A program made the position numbers and the translations under genes. The notes under the pieces were generated by a model. That model saw only the letters and a program-made list of their open reading frames with translations, ran no database searches and was not told the DNA's origin. A stretch of 64,000 nt of DNA. Source: Moorella sp. E308F (GTDB lineage: Bacteria; Bacillota; DSM-521; Neomoorellales; Neomoorellaceae). Positions 1 to 9,189 of the stretch are shown here, piece after piece (the stretch's first letter is position 1; each line of letters starts with the position of its first letter). The stretch lies in assembly GCF_006538365.1 (NCBI RefSeq), contig NZ_BJKN01000001.1:915424-979423 (forward strand), written 5' to 3'.

Positions 1-45
1 AACTCTGCCCCCCATTTGCCGGATGAATAATTAAGCTTGTTTTAG

Positions 46-82
46 CCCCCATCTCAGAAATCGGTGGGGGTTCTTTATTCTT
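46..82 (+). terminator. Rho-independent terminator of an upstream gene
   Basis: A six-base GC arm (CCCCCA, 46-51) pairs with TGGGGG (65-70) and is followed by a T-rich tail. No complete gene lies before it in the window, so it probably ends transcription of a gene that finishes to the left. Confidence 0.5.
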
Positions 83-244
83 ATCTTACGTAAGGGCAAA
101 AAGTGGGTTATATTTGACGCTTACCTTATTTCTAATGGTGATGTTATATATGTAAATGGCGGAACCAAGATGATAATGAAATAAGTAGAACTTAGTTATT
201 TAATTATTGCAGGTACAGAGGGTTAGTTAGAGGATGTGGGTTCT

Positions 245-1690
245 ATGAACACTGTTCAGCTTGTGGCAAAGAATACCGTAGTTAGCCTTGGCAGCCAAGT
301 GTTGGGGTACGCATTTAGTTTTTTATTTACGATGCATGCAGCCCGGTACCTTGGTGCACAGGGGTTCGGAGTTATTTCCTTTGCCCTAGCTTTTGTTAGC
401 ATGTTTATCATATTTGCTGACCTCGGTTTAAGCCCACTTATGACCAGGGAAGTAGCGCGAGAACCTGATATAGCAGCAGCAAATTTCTTAGGTAATACAA
501 TTACTATGAAACTTGTACTTAGCTCTTTTACCTACCTGATGATCGTTATGGCCACTGTTGCACTCAATTACGACAGGATAGCCTTAATGGTGGTTTCACT
601 AATTGGAGCGCAGGCTATTCTTAATAATTTTTCGCAACTGTTTTACTCACTGTATCAGGGATATCAAAGACTAGAATACCAGGCCGGAGGATGTGTTCTT
701 AATAGCCTGCTCATGCTTGCTGGTGCTATTGTAGCTATACGCCAGGGGTGGACTGTAATCGGCTTTGCCGGTATATATTTAGTTAGCAGTGTGTGTGTAT
801 TAATCTACAATTTGATAATCGTACGTTTGAAATTTGTGACATTAACTTTTAAGTTTAACGTAAATCTTTGGCCACAAATGCTTAAGAAGGCGTTCCCCTT
901 TACAATCACCTTATTTGTTGCTGCCCTATTCTTGCGCATAGACATAATCTTCATTTCAAAGCTACTCGGGGACACATACGCAGGTCTATATAATGCTGCC
1001 GTAACCATCATTACAGTATTGATATTTGCCGCCGATGCAGTGATCCTAGCCACATTCCCGGTGACTTCCAAGCTTTTTGTTGAACGACTAGAGTTACTGG
1101 CTAAGGCCGTAGAGCGCTCTGCAAAATACCTGTGCCTGTTGGGCTTACCTTTGGCCGTAGGCGCAATAATATTGGCAGACCGTATATTGCTGTTGGTATA
1201 TGGACCTGACTTTGTGCAGTCAGTTTTGCCTTTTCGCTTGTTATCTTTATATGTACCTATTCGCTTTGTTAGTCACGCACTAGGGTGGGCGCTACCATCC
1301 ATGGATAGGGAGCCTTTACGTACGATAAGTGCAGCCTTAGCAGTTGCTGTAAACATTTTGCTAGATTGGCTACTCATTCCTATATATGGTTTAATTGGGG
1401 CAAGCGTAGGTACGATTACCGCCCAGATTGTGCTTTTTATCCTGTACTATCACTTCGTATCAAAGTATCTCTGTAGAGTGCATTTATTCTTTCCTGCTCT
1501 CAAGGCTGTGTTTTCTTCTGCCATTATGGCAACGTTGGTGCTGGTATTAAAAACTCAAGTGCCTTTGGTCGTGGTGGTAGGTTTGGGGTCTCTCGTCTAT
1601 TTTACAATGCTCTGTTTGCTAAGGGCATTTGATGCCGAGGATAAAGAACTTCTTACTATGGTGTTTAGACGTATTGTTATTGCCCATTAG
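245..1690 (+). CDS. Wzx-type oligosaccharide flippase (MOP/MATE-like membrane protein)
   Basis: This 481-residue protein is hydrophobic throughout, with about 12-14 membrane segments, and opens like RfbX/Wzx flippases (early R-Y-L-G-x-x-G-F-G stretch near residue 40). Flippases of this group move lipid-linked sugar units across the cytoplasmic membrane for polysaccharide assembly. The ATG at 245 sits 11 nt after an AGAGG; a GTG at 236 is possible but too close to that site. The gene is AT-rich compared with the rmlB operon, as is the next gene 14 nt downstream, suggesting a transferred surface-polysaccharide cluster that begins outside the window. The substrate cannot be inferred. Confidence 0.85.
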   Translation: MNTVQLVAKNTVVSLGSQVLGYAFSFLFTMHAARYLGAQGFGVISFALAFVSMFIIFADLGLSPLMTREVAREPDIAAANFLGNTITMKLVLSSFTYLMIVMATVALNYDRIALMVVSLIGAQAILNNFSQLFYSLYQGYQRLEYQAGGCVLNSLLMLAGAIVAIRQGWTVIGFAGIYLVSSVCVLIYNLIIVRLKFVTLTFKFNVNLWPQMLKKAFPFTITLFVAALFLRIDIIFISKLLGDTYAGLYNAAVTIITVLIFAADAVILATFPVTSKLFVERLELLAKAVERSAKYLCLLGLPLAVGAIILADRILLLVYGPDFVQSVLPFRLLSLYVPIRFVSHALGWALPSMDREPLRTISAALAVAVNILLDWLLIPIYGLIGASVGTITAQIVLFILYYHFVSKYLCRVHLFFPALKAVFSSAIMATLVLVLKTQVPLVVVVGLGSLVYFTMLCLLRAFDAEDKELLTMVFRRIVIAH

Positions 1691-1704
1691 TTGGGGGTGG
1701 AAGA

Positions 1705-4248
1705 ATGTCAACTATACGCAATATTTTCGGTAGCACTATTTTAGAAGTCGTATCTTCGGGGCGATGTACTGGGTGTGGTACTTGTGTATCACTATGTCCG
1801 CAAAATGCTATAACGTTGCAAATTGATCCTGAGGCGGGAAGTTACATTCCCGAAGTGGACACTGAAAAATGCAGCAGTTGTCGCGTTTGCAGAAAAGTAT
1901 GCCCGGGTTTTTCGCTGGACGATACGGCTTTGAAAGAGAAGTATATCGATGAAGTTGAACCAGTAGCTCTGTTAGGTGATTACGTATTCTGTTCTATCGG
2001 CCACGCTGCGGATGATAATATTCGTTACAACGCAGCTTCTGGCGGGTTGATTACCCAACTATTGGTTTTTGCTCTGGAAAATGGCATTATTGAAGGAGCA
2101 CTTGTCACCAGGATGCGCCGGAGCGACCCTTTAGTTCCGGAACCTTTCATCGCCCGGAGAAAAGAAGAGATAATCGAGGCGGCAACCTCGAAGTACTGCC
2201 CGGTCCCTTTGAATTTACTGTTGTCAGCTTTGAACGAAGTTCAAGAAGAAAAAATTGCTGTGGTAGGCCTGCCATGCCATATTAGGGCCATAAAGAAAGC
2301 ATGTGGGCTGCGTTCAGTCATCAACAGAAAGATTGTTTTATATTTTGGACTTGTTTGTTCACATACAGATTCATTCAAAGGGACAGGTTTTATCCTAAAC
2401 AAAATTGGCCGTGGCGATAAGCCTTTGGAAGTTTCATATCGAGGTAATGGCTGGCCGGGCAGCATCAGAGTTACTTATTCTGGCAAAGAGGCCAGGGTGC
2501 CATGGGAAACTCCTCTATGGAGAGTATTTCACGACAGCCTTTTCTTCGCTCCGCAAGCATGTTTTTATTGTTCGGATCTCGTCGCCGAACAAGCTGACCT
2601 CTCCTTTGGGGACGCATGGCTACCTGAAATAATAAAGGCGGAACGCAAAGGGGAATCGATTCTTATATGCAGGACGGAGAAAGGACGGTCTTTAGTTGAT
2701 ACTGCATTAGCCTCTGGTATAGTGTATCTTAAGCCGCTAGACCCGTGGGATGTGGTTCGTTCACAAAAGATTTTTTTTCATTTCAAGAAGATAAATATCC
2801 TCGTTCGAGATGCCCGCCATAAAAAAGATCAAGTATCTATTTCGCGAGGGAACAAGTTGATAGCCTGGATGGTGAAGTTTTCTCGGTTGTGGGGAACTTC
2901 TATTATCGGTAGATTCATTCTTAGCAAGCTGCCCATTAGTATACCCGATTTCTATGTAAGAATTTTTTACAAGGTTTATTCATCGGTCATCCTAAGGGAC
3001 TTCAATAGGTTGATACAAAAAAAGGGGCTAAACGTTCTTGTACTTCATGCTCATTGGAACAACCGAGGTGACGAGGCTGCAGTTCGTGCCATGGTAGACT
3101 CTTTGCGGACCGCATTGCCCATTAACAAAATATCCATCATGCTGATGACGAAAACCGGTAACACCTACCCTGATGACCAAGTAGAAGTGCTTAATCTATA
3201 TCCTGGCTCTAAATTAGAGTATTTAGACGCACTAGTGACTTGCTTAACTTGCGGAAAGATATCTTTTACAAGTTCCGGTAAGCGTTTTTTGTCAGGTATT
3301 GATAAAGCAGACTTTGTTATTCATGCACCTGGCGGTCCAAGTATCGGTGACTTATACGGTGGCAGGCTAGGGGACCTGCCTTATCTTTATCGCTTACTAT
3401 TGGCTAAGATCATAAAGGGTAAGCCCCTATTTTTTTACGCTCCTTCTATGGGTCCATTTTTAGAAAAGCGTTGGAATTGTTTGCGCCTCCTACTTTTAAA
3501 ACGCACCGATAAGATAATCGTCAGAGAGAGAATATCTGCGAGTTACTTGAAGGAACAACTTGGGCTAGATGCATGCGTAACTGTGGATGCTGCCCTTCAG
3601 AATGAGATTTCAGTTTCATATTTGGAACGGTATGAAGGTCTCACTTCTTTGCTAGATGAACTATGCCGCAACAAATACGTAGGAATGGTAGTAACCGATC
3701 TTAAATGGCACCCTGTTTACAAACATAATCTACAGGTAGGCCAAAAAGTTATTAATTCTTTTAAGGAGTTGGCCGAAACCTTGACGGGCAAGGGCTATAA
3801 GATCCTTTTGATTCCTCAGTTATTCGGAGACGATAGTGATTATCATTTATTGGAAGAACTGGCTGCTGTAAATAAACGTAACATGATTATTCTATCGCCA
3901 GAAGTAGATGCATACGCACAGCAAGTTTTAATCTCGAAACTATTTTGTATGATTAGCTCCAGGTATCACCCAGTGATATTTGCCACTAAGGCAGGAATAC
4001 CCAGTATTTCCGTTTATTATGAGCATAAAACAAAGGGGTTTCTGGAAATAGCAGGTTTGAGTAAATATGGGATAGATGTCCGGGACGTCACGCCTGAGCA
4101 GCTATATAATTTGTTTAGTCTCATTGAAAAGGATTACTCTCAAATAAGAAAACAGTTGTTGCTGGTAAGATCAAGTCTAAGAGAAAAGGCGTCACATACT
4201 ACTAGCTTGATTGTCCAATCGCTAAGAGACAGAGGATTGCTTACGTAA
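1705..4248 (+). CDS. Fusion: 2x[4Fe-4S]/FrhB-type domain + polysaccharide pyruvyl transferase
   Basis: The 847-residue protein has two parts. Residues 20-70 hold two [4Fe-4S] motifs (Cys21/24/27/31 and Cys56/59/62/66). They are followed by an FrhB-like coenzyme F420 hydrogenase/dehydrogenase beta-subunit region to about residue 430, of the kind often found in glycan clusters. From about residue 440 the sequence changes to a polysaccharide pyruvyl transferase, with an N-x-G-D-E-A start and a late S-S-R-Y-H-P motif. In many bacteria these two are separate neighbouring genes; here one unbroken frame encodes both. The start has a GGGGGTGG site 6 nt upstream. It probably adds pyruvate ketal, with a redox partner function, to a surface glycan; that role is inference. 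Confidence 0.85.
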   Translation: MSTIRNIFGSTILEVVSSGRCTGCGTCVSLCPQNAITLQIDPEAGSYIPEVDTEKCSSCRVCRKVCPGFSLDDTALKEKYIDEVEPVALLGDYVFCSIGHAADDNIRYNAASGGLITQLLVFALENGIIEGALVTRMRRSDPLVPEPFIARRKEEIIEAATSKYCPVPLNLLLSALNEVQEEKIAVVGLPCHIRAIKKACGLRSVINRKIVLYFGLVCSHTDSFKGTGFILNKIGRGDKPLEVSYRGNGWPGSIRVTYSGKEARVPWETPLWRVFHDSLFFAPQACFYCSDLVAEQADLSFGDAWLPEIIKAERKGESILICRTEKGRSLVDTALASGIVYLKPLDPWDVVRSQKIFFHFKKINILVRDARHKKDQVSISRGNKLIAWMVKFSRLWGTSIIGRFILSKLPISIPDFYVRIFYKVYSSVILRDFNRLIQKKGLNVLVLHAHWNNRGDEAAVRAMVDSLRTALPINKISIMLMTKTGNTYPDDQVEVLNLYPGSKLEYLDALVTCLTCGKISFTSSGKRFLSGIDKADFVIHAPGGPSIGDLYGGRLGDLPYLYRLLLAKIIKGKPLFFYAPSMGPFLEKRWNCLRLLLLKRTDKIIVRERISASYLKEQLGLDACVTVDAALQNEISVSYLERYEGLTSLLDELCRNKYVGMVVTDLKWHPVYKHNLQVGQKVINSFKELAETLTGKGYKILLIPQLFGDDSDYHLLEELAAVNKRNMIILSPEVDAYAQQVLISKLFCMISSRYHPVIFATKAGIPSISVYYEHKTKGFLEIAGLSKYGIDVRDVTPEQLYNLFSLIEKDYSQIRKQLLLVRSSLREKASHTTSLIVQSLRDRGLLT

Positions 4249-4389
4249 GTATCTTTTAAATACATTTAGGAAATTATCCGTTGGATCTTTAAGTGTTATC
4301 CATTAAACAGTATACAATTTGCATATTACCCGCGTTTTTTATGAATAGTTAACCATTGTGTTAAAAATGGGAATATGGAGGTAAAAATT

Positions 4390-5415
4390 TTGCATACTAT
4401 CCTAATTACAGGCGGGGCCGGATTTATCGGCAGCAATTTTATAAAATACTTTTTGCAAAAGTACCCATACCGGTTGATCAATTTTGATAAACTGACTTAT
4501 GCCGGGAGCCTGGAGAACCTGGACGATATAAGAGATGACCCCCGCTATACTTTCATCCGCGGGGATATAGCCGATGAGCAGTGCGTAAGGAGCGTTTTTT
4601 CCCAGGGGGTTGATGCGGTTGTTAACTTTGCGGCCGAGTCCCATGTGGATCGCAGCATTGAGGATGCCAGTCCTTTTATCCGCACCAATGTTGAAGGGAC
4701 CCGCGTGCTGCTGGAGGCGGCCCGGCGTTATGGGGTGGAAAGGTTTATCCAGGTTTCCACTGACGAGGTTTACGGCTCCCTGGGGGCGGAAGGGTATTTT
4801 ACGGAAAACTCTCCCCTGAATCCCAGCAGTCCTTACTCGGCCAGCAAGGCGGCGGCTGACCTGTTGGCCCTGGCTTACTATAAAACCTACAACCTGCCGG
4901 TGATCGTTACCCGCTGCTCTAATAACTACGGGCCGTACCAGTTTCCGGAAAAGCTGATCCCCCTGATGATCACCAATGCTTTGGAGGACAGGCCCCTGCC
5001 GGTTTACGGCGACGGGCTGAACGTGCGCGACTGGCTGCACGTGTGGGACCACTGCGCTGCCCTGGATCTGGTCCTCCATAAAGGCCGCCCCGGAGAGATC
5101 TACAATATCGGCGGCAGTAACGAAAGGACTAACATTGAGATAGTCCGCCGGGTGGTGCGCGAGCTGGGCAAGCCGGAATCTCTGATTACCTTTGTCCGGG
5201 ACCGGCCGGGCCATGACCGCCGCTACGCCATAGACGCTGCCAAGCTGCGCCGGGAGCTGGGCTGGCAGCCGGCCTATGATTTTGAGCAGGGCCTGAAAGA
5301 GACCATCAGGTGGTACTGCGAGAACCGGGACTGGTGGCGGAAAATCAAGTCCGGGGAGTACCGGGACTACTACCGGCGGATGTATGCCGCCAGGCTGGGG
5401 GAGGCCCGGGGATGA
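4390..5415 (+). CDS. rfbB: dTDP-glucose 4,6-dehydratase
   Basis: RmlB/RfbB converts dTDP-glucose to dTDP-4-keto-6-deoxyglucose, the second step to dTDP-L-rhamnose, in the cytoplasm. The 341-residue short-chain dehydrogenase has the NAD-binding G-G-A-G-F-I-G motif at its N-terminus, the S-T-D-E-V-Y stretch and the catalytic Y-S-A-S-K. I chose TTG at 4390 because GGAGGT (4377-4382) lies 7 nt before it; the ATG at 4375 overlaps that site. Its stop overlaps the rfbD start (ATGA). GC content rises sharply here compared with the genes before it, so this begins the native operon. Confidence 0.95.
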   Translation: MHTILITGGAGFIGSNFIKYFLQKYPYRLINFDKLTYAGSLENLDDIRDDPRYTFIRGDIADEQCVRSVFSQGVDAVVNFAAESHVDRSIEDASPFIRTNVEGTRVLLEAARRYGVERFIQVSTDEVYGSLGAEGYFTENSPLNPSSPYSASKAAADLLALAYYKTYNLPVIVTRCSNNYGPYQFPEKLIPLMITNALEDRPLPVYGDGLNVRDWLHVWDHCAALDLVLHKGRPGEIYNIGGSNERTNIEIVRRVVRELGKPESLITFVRDRPGHDRRYAIDAAKLRRELGWQPAYDFEQGLKETIRWYCENRDWWRKIKSGEYRDYYRRMYAARLGEARG

Positions 5416-6266
5416 AAATTGTCATTACCGGCGGCCGCGGGCAGCTCGGGCGGGAGCTGGCGGGGGTGCTTCTGGAGGCCGGCGGGCGTGAGGTTATCAG
5501 CCCGGGGCGCCAGGAACTCGATGTGACCAGGATGGAAGAAGTCATCCGGGCGTTTAAAGCCTTTTCGCCGGAGGTCGTTATCCACGCCGCCGCCGCTACC
5601 AATGTGGACCAGTGTGAGCTGGATCATGATTGGGCCTACCTGGTGAACGCCCTGGGCACCCGCAATGTGGCGGCCGCTGCCGCTATGGTGGAGGCCAAGC
5701 TTGTTTATATCAGCACCGATTATGTCTTTAACGGCCGGGCAGGGCGGCCCTATACGGAGTTTGATACTCCGGATCCCATCAACATCTACGGCAAATCAAA
5801 GCTGGCCGGGGAGCGCTACGCGGCCGAACTTTGCCCGCGCTATTTTATTGTCCGCACCTCCTGGCTTTACGGCCGCCATGGGAAGAACTTTGTCAAAACG
5901 ATGCTGGACCTGGCGGAGAAACGAGACGAAATCGCTGTGGTTAATGATCAGGTCGGCTCGCCCACTTATGTCGGGGACCTGGCCCGCTTTATCGCCGGCC
6001 TGATTGAAACCGAGCTGTACGGCATCTACCACGCCAGCAACGGCGGCGAGTGTTCCTGGTTTGACTTTGCCCGGGAAATCTTTCGCCTGGCGGGACTGGA
6101 CCACGTCAGGGTCCGGCCAATTTCTTCGGCGGAATTAAACCGCCCGGCCCCCCGGCCGGCTTATTCGGTGCTGGACAATTACTGTATAAGGCTGCAGGGC
6201 CTGCCGGACTTACGCTGCTGGCAGGAAGCCCTGCGGGATTTCTTGAAGGGAGAGGTGCTCTCATGA
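5412..6266 (+). CDS. rfbD: dTDP-4-dehydrorhamnose reductase
   Basis: RmlD reduces dTDP-4-keto-L-rhamnose to dTDP-L-rhamnose, the last step of the pathway. The protein has 284 residues and a Rossmann G-G-R-G-Q-L-G-R motif at the start, the Y-I-S-T-D-Y-V-F-N-G signature, and Y-G-K-S-K catalytic residues. The start codon overlaps the rfbB stop by 4 nt and the gene ends overlapping the next start (ATGA), so translation is coupled in the order B-D-C-A. A longer frame opens at 5310 but would overlap rfbB by 100 nt and lacks family similarity. Confidence 0.95.
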   Translation: MKIVITGGRGQLGRELAGVLLEAGGREVISPGRQELDVTRMEEVIRAFKAFSPEVVIHAAAATNVDQCELDHDWAYLVNALGTRNVAAAAAMVEAKLVYISTDYVFNGRAGRPYTEFDTPDPINIYGKSKLAGERYAAELCPRYFIVRTSWLYGRHGKNFVKTMLDLAEKRDEIAVVNDQVGSPTYVGDLARFIAGLIETELYGIYHASNGGECSWFDFAREIFRLAGLDHVRVRPISSAELNRPAPRPAYSVLDNYCIRLQGLPDLRCWQEALRDFLKGEVLS

Positions 6267-6718
6267 TTGCTGGGGTGCAAGTCAAAAAACTGGTCAGGCA
6301 CTGCGACGACCGGGGTTTCTTTATGGAAATCTTACGGGAAGATGACGAAATATTTTCCCGCTTCGGCCAGGCTTCCATGTCCAAGTCCTATCCCGGCGTT
6401 ATCAAGGCCTTTCACTACCACGAGCACCAGGACGACCTGTGGTTTTTCCCGGTGGGCAATGCCCAGGTGGTCCTTTACGACCTGCGGGAGGATTCCCCTA
6501 CCAGGGGAGAAACAAATGTTTTCTACCTGGGTGAGGACAACCCCGTTTTGCTCCTCATACCCCGCATGGTGGCCCACGGCTACCGCGTGCTGGGGAGTGA
6601 ACCGGCCATTATAATCTATTTCACCACCGCTCCCTACAATCGTTCCCATCCGGACGAAAAACGCATCCCCTGGAACGACCCGACCATCGGCTTTGACTGG
6701 ACCACCAAGTACCGTTAA
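6263..6718 (+). CDS. dTDP-4-dehydrorhamnose 3,5-epimerase family protein (RmlC-like, short)
   Basis: The cupin-fold RmlC epimerises C3 and C5 of dTDP-4-keto-6-deoxyglucose. This protein has 151 residues, shorter than the usual ~180. It keeps the family's F-H-Y-H core (residues ~50-53), D-L-R, I-P-x-x-x-A-H-G and the closing W-N-D-P-x-I-G-F-D-W. The usual conserved Lys after the core (Q-G-K in typical RmlC) looks replaced by D-D-L, so it may be a divergent epimerase or an isomerase acting on the same intermediate. Its place between rfbD and rfbA supports a role in rhamnose supply. Confidence 0.8.
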   Translation: MIAGVQVKKLVRHCDDRGFFMEILREDDEIFSRFGQASMSKSYPGVIKAFHYHEHQDDLWFFPVGNAQVVLYDLREDSPTRGETNVFYLGEDNPVLLLIPRMVAHGYRVLGSEPAIIIYFTTAPYNRSHPDEKRIPWNDPTIGFDWTTKYR

Positions 6719-6734
6719 AAAGAGGTGGAAGGCA

Positions 6735-7802
6735 ATGAAAGCCCTGATTCTGTCCGGCGGCAAGGGTACGCGCCTGCGCCCCCTTACCTACACGACGGCC
6801 AAGCAGCTCATCCCCGTAGCCAACAAGCCTATTATCTTTTTTGTCCTGGACCAGATTGTGGAGGCGGGGATTCGCGATATCGGCGTAATCATCTCCCCGG
6901 AAACGGGAGGCCTGGTCAGGGAGGCCCTGGGGGACGGGTCCCGCTGGGGAGCGCAAATCACCTATATTTTGCAGGAGAAGCCCCTGGGGCTGGCCCACGC
7001 CGTCAAGACGGCTCGCCCTTACTTGGGGGACGACCCTTTCCTGATGTTTTTGGGCGATAACCTCATCCAGGGCGGGGTGAGTAAAGCGGTGCAGGATTTT
7101 CTGGGCGAGGGTTTCCCGGCCCTGATTATGTTAAAGGAAGTGGCCGACCCGCGGGCCTTCGGCGTGGCGGTGTTGGACGGCGACAACCGGGTAGTGAGGC
7201 TGGTAGAAAAACCCAAAGATCCGCCGTCAAACCTGGCCCTGGTGGGCATCTACCTCTTTACCCCGGTCATCCACCGGGCCATTGAAGGCCTCAAACCCTC
7301 CTGGCGGGGGGAGCTGGAGATTACCGACGCCATCCAGGAGCTTCTGAATATGGGTTACAACGTGGCCGCCCGTAAAGTAGAGGGCTGGTGGCTGGATACG
7401 GGCAAAAAGGACGATATCCTGGAGGCCAACCGGGCGGTGCTTGATGCTTACGCCCGGCTGGATATCCAGGGCGAAGTAGATGCTGAAAGCCACTTGAGCG
7501 GCCGGGTGGAAATCGGCGCCGGCACGGTGGTGAAAAACAGCGTGGTCAGGGGGCCGGTCGTTATCGGTAGGGACTGTGTAGTGGAAAACTGCTTCATCGG
7601 CCCGTTTACCGCCGTGGGCAGCAACTGCCGCCTTTATAATGTGGGTCTGGAGCATTCAGTGATCCTGGAAGGCTGCGAGATCAAGGACGTCCAGCGCATT
7701 GAGGACAGCCTGCTGGGGAAGAGCGCCCGGGTCTGCCACGCCGGGGATAACCGCCGGGCCCTGCGCATGTTTTTGGGTGATGATGCGGAGCTGGTGATAT
7801 AG
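6735..7802 (+). CDS. rfbA: Glucose-1-phosphate thymidylyltransferase, long form
   Basis: RmlA/RfbA joins glucose-1-phosphate and dTTP to give dTDP-glucose, the first step to dTDP-rhamnose. The 355-residue protein begins with the nucleotidyl-transferase signature [11 protein letters not shown] and carries [10 protein letters not shown] and E-K-P. From about residue 245 it continues into left-handed beta-helix hexapeptide repeats, as in the long RmlA form of archaea, actinobacteria and thermophiles. ATG 6735 lies behind GAGGTGGAAGG; a longer frame at 6693 overlaps rfbC. It closes the four-gene operon. Confidence 0.92.
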   Translation: MKALILSGGKGTRLRPLTYTTAKQLIPVANKPIIFFVLDQIVEAGIRDIGVIISPETGGLVREALGDGSRWGAQITYILQEKPLGLAHAVKTARPYLGDDPFLMFLGDNLIQGGVSKAVQDFLGEGFPALIMLKEVADPRAFGVAVLDGDNRVVRLVEKPKDPPSNLALVGIYLFTPVIHRAIEGLKPSWRGELEITDAIQELLNMGYNVAARKVEGWWLDTGKKDDILEANRAVLDAYARLDIQGEVDAESHLSGRVEIGAGTVVKNSVVRGPVVIGRDCVVENCFIGPFTAVGSNCRLYNVGLEHSVILEGCEIKDVQRIEDSLLGKSARVCHAGDNRRALRMFLGDDAELVI

Positions 7803-7886
7803 AGGCCCTCCATTCTGTCGGCCTGGCAGGGTGGATGGCATGAGTATTTAAGGAAAAGGTATAATAGTGAAAGGAGCCACAAATAA

Positions 7887-8201
7887 ATGTCCGGGCAAGA
7901 AAAAAACATACAACAGAATCCTGAATGGCTGCCTTTAATCGCCGATCAGCAGGCGATGCATATTGAATTCATTGATCTGGTCCAGAGTTCGGCGAACCCG
8001 GAGATAGTAGTGCTAAACTTTATTCAGCGGTTCCCAGAATCAACCCCTCTACCGGGACATCAACCCCAGGAAGGGGCAATAGGCAGGTTGGTAGCTCGCT
8101 TTGCTTTCACCTGGCCTCATATTGAGAGGATACGGGACCTACTCGACCGGCTTTTAACCCAACGTGAGAATAGCCAAATTGCAAGTGAGGGGGGAAAGTA
8201 A
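7887..8201 (+). CDS. Hypothetical protein, first gene of the hicBA unit
   Basis: This 104-residue soluble protein is not recognised. It is rich in Gln, Pro and Leu and has an amphipathic C-terminal helix. An AAGGAG lies 10 nt before the ATG, and a TATAAT (7860-7865) with no clear -35 lies 22 nt before it. It ends 4 nt before the hicB start, so it is probably co-transcribed with the toxin-antitoxin pair. Lower GC than the rhamnose operon marks the start of the accessory island. Confidence 0.6.
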   Translation: MSGQEKNIQQNPEWLPLIADQQAMHIEFIDLVQSSANPEIVVLNFIQRFPESTPLPGHQPQEGAIGRLVARFAFTWPHIERIRDLLDRLLTQRENSQIASEGGK

Positions 8202-8205
8202 TATA

Positions 8206-8691
8206 ATGAATGCAAGGAATAGAATTGCTGGTATCATGCCGGACTTTCAACCTATTACCAATATCAATCAGAATATTAACCAGACTACTATCAACATTAC
8301 CTTAAATTTGCCTGCCCAGAATTCCACCCTTGAAAGTTTTTATCCTCCCCAAAAGGGATCAAAGGAGGAAAGGGCCAAAATGGGAAGAGGGGCATTCACT
8401 ACTTTTATACAAGCAGCAATGAAAGAAGCTGTCATCGAACGGCTAGAAGATGGTACATTCTTTGCCGAAATACCTCCGTGCCCTGGTGTTTGGGCGGACG
8501 GAAAAGATGAAAAGGAATGTCTAGCCACTTTGCAGGAAGTTCTGGAAGAGTGGCTTCTTTTTAAACTGCGGGATGGGGATAACGATATTCCTGTTTTAGG
8601 CGGCGCAGATCTAAATCATAAATGGCAAGAAGATCATGCTTGGGTAGGGGAGAACAACCTTGAATCCGGTCAGCAGGACAGAATTAATTAA
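8206..8691 (+). CDS. hicB: HicB-family antitoxin with N-terminal extension
   Basis: HicB antitoxins bind and neutralise the HicA mRNA interferase and often repress their own promoter. Residues ~75-145 of 161 match the HicB fold (E-D-G-T-F-F-A-E-I-P..C-P-G-V-W-A-D-G-x-x-x-x-E). The first ~50 residues are unusual: Asn, Gln, Thr and Ile-rich, not part of the core family. ATG 8206 follows a GGGGGGAAAG site. Its 3' end overlaps hicA by 32 nt. No C-terminal DNA-binding domain is obvious, so self-regulation is uncertain. Confidence 0.82.
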   Translation: MNARNRIAGIMPDFQPITNINQNINQTTINITLNLPAQNSTLESFYPPQKGSKEERAKMGRGAFTTFIQAAMKEAVIERLEDGTFFAEIPPCPGVWADGKDEKECLATLQEVLEEWLLFKLRDGDNDIPVLGGADLNHKWQEDHAWVGENNLESGQQDRIN

Positions 8692-8875
8692 GCGCCTTAG
8701 GAAGTTGGGTTACGAGGGGCCTTTCCATGGTTCTAAGCATAATTTTATGCGCCGGGGTAGACATAAACTTCGCATACCTAATCCGCATGGTGATGACATA
8801 AGTGTTTCGTTATTAATCAGAATTTTAAGAGAAGCGGGTATTAGCAAAGAAGAATGGGATAGCTTGGGTGAATGA
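8660..8875 (+). CDS. hicA: HicA-type mRNA interferase toxin
   Basis: HicA is a small dsRBD-fold RNase that cleaves mRNA and is blocked by HicB. The 71 residues contain the active-site context G-S-K-H-N-F-M (His27) and the family pattern R-x-x-L-x-x-x-G-x-E-x-x-x-x-x-G-S-K-H, ending in the I-L-R-E-A-G-I-S helix. The TTG start is supported by TAGGGGAG 7 nt upstream. The order hicB before hicA is the reverse of the commonest arrangement. All family features are intact, so the toxin is probably functional. Confidence 0.88.
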   Translation: MNPVSRTELIKRLRKLGYEGPFHGSKHNFMRRGRHKLRIPNPHGDDISVSLLIRILREAGISKEEWDSLGE

Positions 8876-9189
8876 CTATAACTCATTTCTATAGTTATAT
8901 ATTGCAGTGGCGAAGCTGATGGCCGTGCTGGCCGGTGTTTAATTAAATTTTACTTTATAAGCTCTATGTCCATAATACGGAGTGGGGACGGAGATGGTAC
9001 GGCGATGGTTGCCGCTGTGTAGTTAAGTATAATTTAATTTGTTCAGTGAACGTGATGGAGATGCGCCTATTGCCCTGGGATGTTATATGGTAAAATAAAA
9101 AAGGAGAATTATCCCTGAAGCCCTCAATCGATCTCCCGATCAAACATTTGGTTCAAATTCTTGCAGCGTTTATGGGGGAACAGTAGCGA
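8876..9189 (+). other. Intergenic region after hicA, with a short AT hairpin
   Basis: No gene is seen in these 314 bases. A perfect 7-bp inverted repeat, TATAACT (8877-8883) with AGTTATA (8893-8899), follows the hicA stop but lacks a T tract. The rest has alternating AT-rich patches. A TAAAAT near 9086 could serve as a -10 box for the following gene, but its -35 is poor. It looks like decayed DNA at a junction of the accessory island. Confidence 0.4.

Noticed and set aside
8876-9189. Hidden small gene after hicA
   Set aside because: No frame with a ribosome site and protein-like composition was found in this region.
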